Under the pieces are notes generated by a model. The model ran no database searches. It saw only the letters and a list, made by a program, of their open reading frames with translations, and was not told the origin of the DNA. This document shows, piece by piece, positions 7,405 to 10,400 of a stretch of DNA of 10,400 nt. Position 1 is the first letter of the stretch, and each line of letters begins with the position of its first letter. The stretch is from an uncultured Erysipelotrichaceae bacterium (GTDB lineage: Bacteria > Bacillota_I > Bacilli_A > Erysipelotrichales > Erysipelotrichaceae): NCBI GenBank assembly GCA_900319505.1, contig ONOV01000137.1, positions 1-10,400 on the forward strand, in the 5' to 3' direction. The translations under genes were made by a program, and so were the position numbers.

Positions 7405-8496
7405 ATGACACAGGTAGATGTTATTTCAGGTTTTCTCGGCGCTGGCAAAACAACGCTGATTCAGAAACTGATTAAAGATGTATTCAAGGGACAGAAGGTT
7501 GTCCTTGTAGAAAATGAATTCGGTGAAATCGGTATTGACGGCGGATTTCTCAATGAAGCCGGCATTGTCATCAATGAAGTCAATGGCGGCTGTATCTGCT
7601 GCACGCTGCAGGGTGATTTCAAGACCGCGCTCCACCAGGTACTGGACCAGTACCATCCGGACAGAATCGTCATTGAACCGTCCGGTGTCGGCAAGCTGTC
7701 CGATATCCTCAGGATCGTCAAGAGCGTAGAAGGTCTTACGATCAACAGCTACAGCACGGTTGTGGATGCCAAGCGCTGTAAGATCTATCATAAGAACTTC
7801 AAGGAGTTCTTCGATGATCAGATCATCACGGCCAATACCGTCATCCTTTCCCGCACCCAGATGTGCACGGAGGCTGTCATTTCCACAGACTGCGATATCA
7901 TCCATGAACTCAATCCGGATGCCCGCATCATCACCACCCCATGGGATGATCTGAATGGAAAGGATATGTTTGATGTCATGCAGGGCGCAACGGACGGCTT
8001 CCCCAAAGACCTGGGCGAACTGGAAGACGATGATGACGATGACCATGATGAACATGATCACCATCATGAACATGATCATGAGGAAGAGGAAGAACATCAT
8101 CACCATGAAGATGCAGAAAGACGTGAAAAGGCCAACGAAGGTCTGTCCGAAGGCAACCGCATTCATCTGGGTGAGGAAGAACATGAGGGCCATCACCACC
8201 ATCATCATCACCATCATGACGAACATGATGCGGATGAAGTATTTGATTCCATCGGTATTGAAACCATCAACCACTATTCCAGAGAAGAGATTGAGCAGGC
8301 TTTAAGCCAGCTCGGTGACAACATTGTCAGAGCCAAGGGCATTGTCCCGGATAAAGAAGGCGGCTGGCTGTTCTTCGACTATGTACCGGGTGATACGGAT
8401 ATCCGCAAGGGTGCACCGGCTTATACAGGTCTGATTACCGTCATTGGCGAGAAAGTGGATGTCGAGCTGATGAAAAAGCTCTTTGGAGTACATTGA
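7405..8496 (+). CDS. CobW/COG0523 (G3E) metallochaperone GTPase with His-rich segment
   Basis: A P-loop GTPase of the CobW/YjiA/YciC/ZNG1 group, which inserts or stores zinc or other transition metals (363 residues). Walker A GFLGAGKT is at 9-16, the metal motif CICC at 63-66 follows an NEVNGG stretch, and Walker B is IEPSG at 90-94. The expected NKxD base-recognition motif is SRTQ at 149-152, without the usual Asp. Residues 208-274 hold a metal-sponge insert with 23 histidines, including nine in a row at 263-271, flanked by Asp/Glu runs. A CobW C-terminal domain spans about 276-360. The start at 7405 is chosen for AAGGAGG (7394-7400) four bases upstream and because Walker A then begins at residue 9. 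A longer in-frame TTG at 7366 would begin before the predicted transcription start. The stop overlaps the start of the second GTPase. Zinc is the likeliest metal, by inference from the operator-like site and family. Confidence 0.93.
   Translation: MTQVDVISGFLGAGKTTLIQKLIKDVFKGQKVVLVENEFGEIGIDGGFLNEAGIVINEVNGGCICCTLQGDFKTALHQVLDQYHPDRIVIEPSGVGKLSDILRIVKSVEGLTINSYSTVVDAKRCKIYHKNFKEFFDDQIITANTVILSRTQMCTEAVISTDCDIIHELNPDARIITTPWDDLNGKDMFDVMQGATDGFPKDLGELEDDDDDDHDEHDHHHEHDHEEEEEHHHHEDAERREKANEGLSEGNRIHLGEEEHEGHHHHHHHHHDEHDADEVFDSIGIETINHYSREEIEQALSQLGDNIVRAKGIVPDKEGGWLFFDYVPGDTDIRKGAPAYTGLITVIGEKVDVELMKKLFGVH
8026..8226 (+). repeat. CAT/CAC-GAT/GAA codon-repeat tract encoding the His/Asp-rich metal segment
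   Basis: The DNA at 8026-8106 and 8191-8226 is a run of GAT, CAT, CAC, GAA and GAG codons that encodes the acidic-His blocks of the first GTPase. The run of nine His codons at 8191-8217 mixes CAT and CAC, so it is not a pure trinucleotide microsatellite. Such tracts can change length by slippage and probably vary between strains. The reverse strand reads as artefactual Met-rich peptide because CAT complements ATG. Confidence 0.8.
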
Positions 8497-9437
8497 TGCC
8501 ATCACCCGTATACTTATTTACAGGTTTTCTGGATGCCGGAAAGACAACGCTCATCAAGGACACACTGAATGATGAGGGCTTCATGCAGGGCATCAGCAGA
8601 ACGCTGTTATTGTGCTTTGAACAGGGCGAAGTGGAATATGAAGAAGACTTCTGCACGGAACATCATCTCTATGTGGAATACTTTAATGATCCATCCGAAC
8701 TGACCCAGGAAAAAATAAAAGATCTGGATACGATTTATCATCCCGATCAGGTCATGATTGAATGGAACGGCACCCTGCCGGTACCGGAGATCATCCTCTC
8801 CGGCCTGCCGCAGTACTGGCCGCTGGTACAGATCCTGACGGAAGTGGATGCCACTACGTTTGAACTGTACATGAATGCCATGCGTTCCATGTTATTTGAA
8901 CAGCTGCGCTATTCAGATACCATTATCGTCAACCGGTGTACGCCGGATACGGATGGACGCATGCTCAGAGGCAATATCAAAGCCATCAACCGCCAGGCCC
9001 AGATCTATTATGAAGGAGCCTTCGGTGAACCGGTGGAACTGAAACAGGGACTGCTGCCGTTTGATATCAATGCGGATGTCATTGACATCAAGGATGATGA
9101 CTACGGCCTCTGGTATATGGACTGCAGTGAGAACCCGGAAAAATACGCCGGCAAAAAGATCATTCTGCGCGGTCAGTTTGCCGAGAAGATCCCCGGCTAT
9201 ACCCAGACGTTTATCCTCGGCCGCAGAGCCATGGTATGCTGCAGCCAGGATACATCCCTGTGCGGCATCACCGTCACAGGCGTCAAGATCTGGGAGATGC
9301 AGATCGGCGATTGGATTGAAGTGGAAGGCGAGCTCAAGCCGATTGACATGGACAACGGTGCCAGGACCGTTGTTCTCTATGCCTCCCGCTGCACCCGCTG
9401 CCATAAGCCTGAGCAGGAATACGTCACTTTCAGCTGA
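8496..9437 (+). CDS. CobW-like P-loop GTPase fused to a YcgQ/DUF1980-like C-terminal domain
   Basis: A 313-residue protein with two parts. The N-terminal G3E-type P-loop domain has Walker A GFLDAGKT at 10-17, Walker B MIEWNG at 87-92 and the NKxD-equivalent NRCT at 146-149. The CxCC metal motif of the first GTPase is absent; the aligned region is acidic (FEQGEVEYEEDF). From about 204 to 313 lies a second domain. GKKIILRGQF, LGRRAMVCCSQDTSLCGI at about 241-258 and DWIEVEGEL at 272-280 closely recall the C-terminal domain of YcgQ/TIGR03943 (DUF1980) proteins, partners of YraQ/DUF318 permeases. C248, C249, C256, C299 and C302 are candidate metal ligands. The ATG at 8496 overlaps the preceding TGA (TGATG) and has GGAG (8485-8488) seven bases upstream, so the pair is translationally coupled. 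It probably works with the first GTPase in metal handling. The metal and the client are unknown. Confidence 0.87.
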   Translation: MPSPVYLFTGFLDAGKTTLIKDTLNDEGFMQGISRTLLLCFEQGEVEYEEDFCTEHHLYVEYFNDPSELTQEKIKDLDTIYHPDQVMIEWNGTLPVPEIILSGLPQYWPLVQILTEVDATTFELYMNAMRSMLFEQLRYSDTIIVNRCTPDTDGRMLRGNIKAINRQAQIYYEGAFGEPVELKQGLLPFDINADVIDIKDDDYGLWYMDCSENPEKYAGKKIILRGQFAEKIPGYTQTFILGRRAMVCCSQDTSLCGITVTGVKIWEMQIGDWIEVEGELKPIDMDNGARTVVLYASRCTRCHKPEQEYVTFS

Positions 9438-9439
9438 AA
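9428..9439. repeat. 12-bp perfect palindrome holding both convergent stop codons
   Basis: TTTCAGCTGAAA is self-complementary. Read on either strand it gives TTC-AGC-TGA, so the second GTPase and the convergent HAD gene both end in Phe-Ser-stop. The coding regions overlap by 8 bp (9430-9437). No T-tract terminator is visible around it. Confidence 0.85.
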
Positions 9440-10089
9440 TACAGAGGAAGATCCTTCAGAGAACGCACTTCTCCATAAGGTTCTTCTTTTTTTCTGCCTT
9501 TCATCTGATCCTGATGAACCCATACCTTGGTCCATCCGGCTCTTGAAGCCGGCATGACGCCTTCCCAATAGTGTGAAGTGACATAGGTATTATGCTTGCA
9601 ATAAAGGGAAAAGCGGTCTGCCGCAATTTCAAATAATCTTCTCTCAGGCGCATAGCTCTCTGCTTCTTCTGATGAAAGCTGGTAATCAAAGATCTGATCG
9701 AGCTGTCTGTTCTCTTCATTTGTCATATCAATACTGCCGGCCGAGATCAATGCCAGTTCATAGCCGCTGTTCTTAAGAATGCGCAAGGTGCTGGCCGCAT
9801 AGGCCCTTGGCGTCAGATGGAAAGCCAGATCCACCGCATCCTCCCCGATGCGCTTGAACACTTCACATCCCATTTCCATATCAAGGTAGCTCAATGCCTC
9901 CCGGATCAGACCATCATAGGAACGGAACGGTTCAGCATACTTCAGCCTTTCCATATAGGTCTGAAACAGAGATACCGCCCTTGTATCATACAGGCCGTGG
10001 CTGAATGCCTCATCCTCAACCATCTGGTAGACCGGTGTATCGTCAAACAGGGCTCCGATGCCTTCAAACGTAATGATCCTCTCTTCCAT
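9430..10089 (-). CDS. HAD-superfamily protein, probable pseudoenzyme
   Basis: A 219-residue protein with the outline of a haloacid-dehalogenase-type hydrolase: an N-terminal strand and loop, a helical cap (about 20-90), then the Rossmann core. Core landmarks are recognisable: ALISAG at 113-118 (motif II Ser116), YAPERRLFEIAADRF at 146-160, and YVTSHYWEGVMPASRAGW at 169-186. The catalytic residues are missing. Motif I, normally FDxxGT, is FEGIGA at 8-13, with the nucleophile Asp replaced by Glu. The motif III Lys before Pro148 is Ala147. The motif IV Gly-Asp is Thr-Ser, with the second acid also lost. The frame is nevertheless intact and has a Shine-Dalgarno (AGAGGA, 10097-10102) seven bases before the ATG. 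It may be a binding or regulatory protein. Its promoter is unclear; TATGAT at 10123-10128 is a weak -10 candidate. It converges on the GTPase operon with an 8-bp overlap. Confidence 0.75.
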   Translation of the reverse strand: MEERIITFEGIGALFDDTPVYQMVEDEAFSHGLYDTRAVSLFQTYMERLKYAEPFRSYDGLIREALSYLDMEMGCEVFKRIGEDAVDLAFHLTPRAYAASTLRILKNSGYELALISAGSIDMTNEENRQLDQIFDYQLSSEEAESYAPERRLFEIAADRFSLYCKHNTYVTSHYWEGVMPASRAGWTKVWVHQDQMKGRKKEEPYGEVRSLKDLPLYFS

Positions 10090-10230
10090 GGAAACATCCT
10101 CTTTTCTATTTGTGAATAGTTTATCATATATTGTGAAATCTTTAGCAAATAATTTGTAAATTCTTTGTCAAACCTGTTCAGATTGTAAGTAAAGTGTCTC
10201 ATTCTGTCTTTCTTCTTAAACTTCTTTCGA

Positions 10231-10250
10231 TATAATTGGGTGAACAGGTG
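10231..10250 (+). promoter_or_regulatory. Candidate -10 box and Shine-Dalgarno for the mgtE-like gene
   Basis: TATAAT at 10231-10236 predicts a start near 10243, leaving only about 12 bases before the ATG at 10255. AGGTG at 10246-10250 lies four bases upstream of that ATG. No recognisable -35 is found at 16-18 bases, so an activator may be needed or transcription may start further upstream. Nothing here resembles a Mg2+ M-box leader. The rest of 10090-10230 is AT-rich with TTGTNAA-type repeats. Confidence 0.4.
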
Positions 10251-10254
10251 AAAT

Positions 10255-10400
10255 ATGACAGAAGAAAACATGGAAGAAACAGAAGAACTGCGCAGCCAGC
10301 AGCTGCGCACCCTGATACACGAGAAGAATTCCCATGATCTTGAAACTTGGATCAAAGAGGAGAAAGCCATTGATGTCGCCCAGGCTGCCAGAGATCTTGA
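10255..10400 (+). CDS. mgtE: MgtE-type magnesium transporter, N-terminal fragment (runs off the window)
   Basis: Forty-eight codons are visible from the ATG at 10255. After an acidic leader (TEENMEETEE), the stretch LRTLIHEKNSHDLETWIKEE followed by KAIDVAQAARDL matches the helical repeat pattern (LxxLIxxxxxxxLxxxLxxxxxxDxAxxxxxL) that opens the cytoplasmic N domain of MgtE Mg2+ channels. In that family this domain senses cytosolic Mg2+ and is followed by paired CBS domains and five transmembrane helices, all of which would lie past the window edge. AGGTG sits four bases upstream of the start. The gene is divergent from the HAD-like gene, with 165 bases between them. The call rests on a short segment. 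Another helical-repeat protein is possible, but the spacing of the DxA motif favours MgtE. Confidence 0.58.
   Translation, partial: MTEENMEETEELRSQQLRTLIHEKNSHDLETWIKEEKAIDVAQAARDL

Noticed and set aside
7426..8274. A 282-codon open frame on the minus strand, very rich in Met and hydrophobic residues.
   Set aside because: It is antisense to the first GTPase. The Met-rich part is only the complement of CAT/CAC His codons, and there is no Shine-Dalgarno.
10090..10254. A Mg2+ M-box riboswitch ahead of the mgtE-like gene.
   Set aside because: The likely -10 box leaves about 12 bases of leader, and no terminator hairpin or conserved M-box helices were seen.

Overview
The window looks like chromosomal DNA from a low-to-mid GC member of the Bacillota, most likely an Erysipelotrichia-type gut or oral bacterium. 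The grounds are strong AGGAGG-type ribosome binding sites, a tRNA-Arg(ACG) without an encoded CCA end, a short argS, and a very large MacB-type ABC protein fused to its permease. The taxonomic guess is inference from gene style, not from a marker gene.

Layout. At the left, on the minus strand, lie a TetR-type regulator gene (1924-2411), tRNA-Arg(ACG) with a good promoter, a hairpin terminator, and argS with its own terminator. The regulator is frameshifted. Facing away from it is a decayed alpha/beta-hydrolase remnant (2474-2826) that keeps a membrane anchor and the C-terminal catalytic Asp/His region but has lost the middle. A divergent regulator/target pair therefore seems to have decayed together. 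Next comes an intact two-gene unit on the plus strand: a 1151-residue ABC ATPase-permease with a roughly 730-residue extracytoplasmic domain, then a WYL-domain regulator whose Shine-Dalgarno overlaps the transporter stop codon.

The most interesting part is 7371-9437: two overlapping genes for CobW/COG0523 (G3E) P-loop GTPases. The first has the CxCC metal motif and a metal-sponge segment with 23 histidines. The second has no CxCC and ends in a domain that looks like the Cys-Cys C-terminal domain of YcgQ/DUF1980 (TIGR03943) proteins. Upstream, a TATAAT box overlaps a 10/12 match to the zinc-responsive AdcR/ZitR operator. Together this suggests a zinc or other transition-metal allocation operon built from two specialised, non-identical GTPases. 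Both also deviate from the NKxD guanine-recognition motif.

On the right, a minus-strand HAD-fold gene converges on the GTPase operon. The two genes share a 12-bp palindrome that supplies both stop codons. The HAD protein has lost every canonical catalytic residue and looks like a pseudoenzyme. Divergent from it, the window ends in the first 48 codons of a probable MgtE-type magnesium transporter. No CRISPR array, insertion sequence, integrase or phage gene is visible. No gene-free stretch exceeds 300 bases; the longest, 10090-10254, holds the HAD/mgtE promoters.
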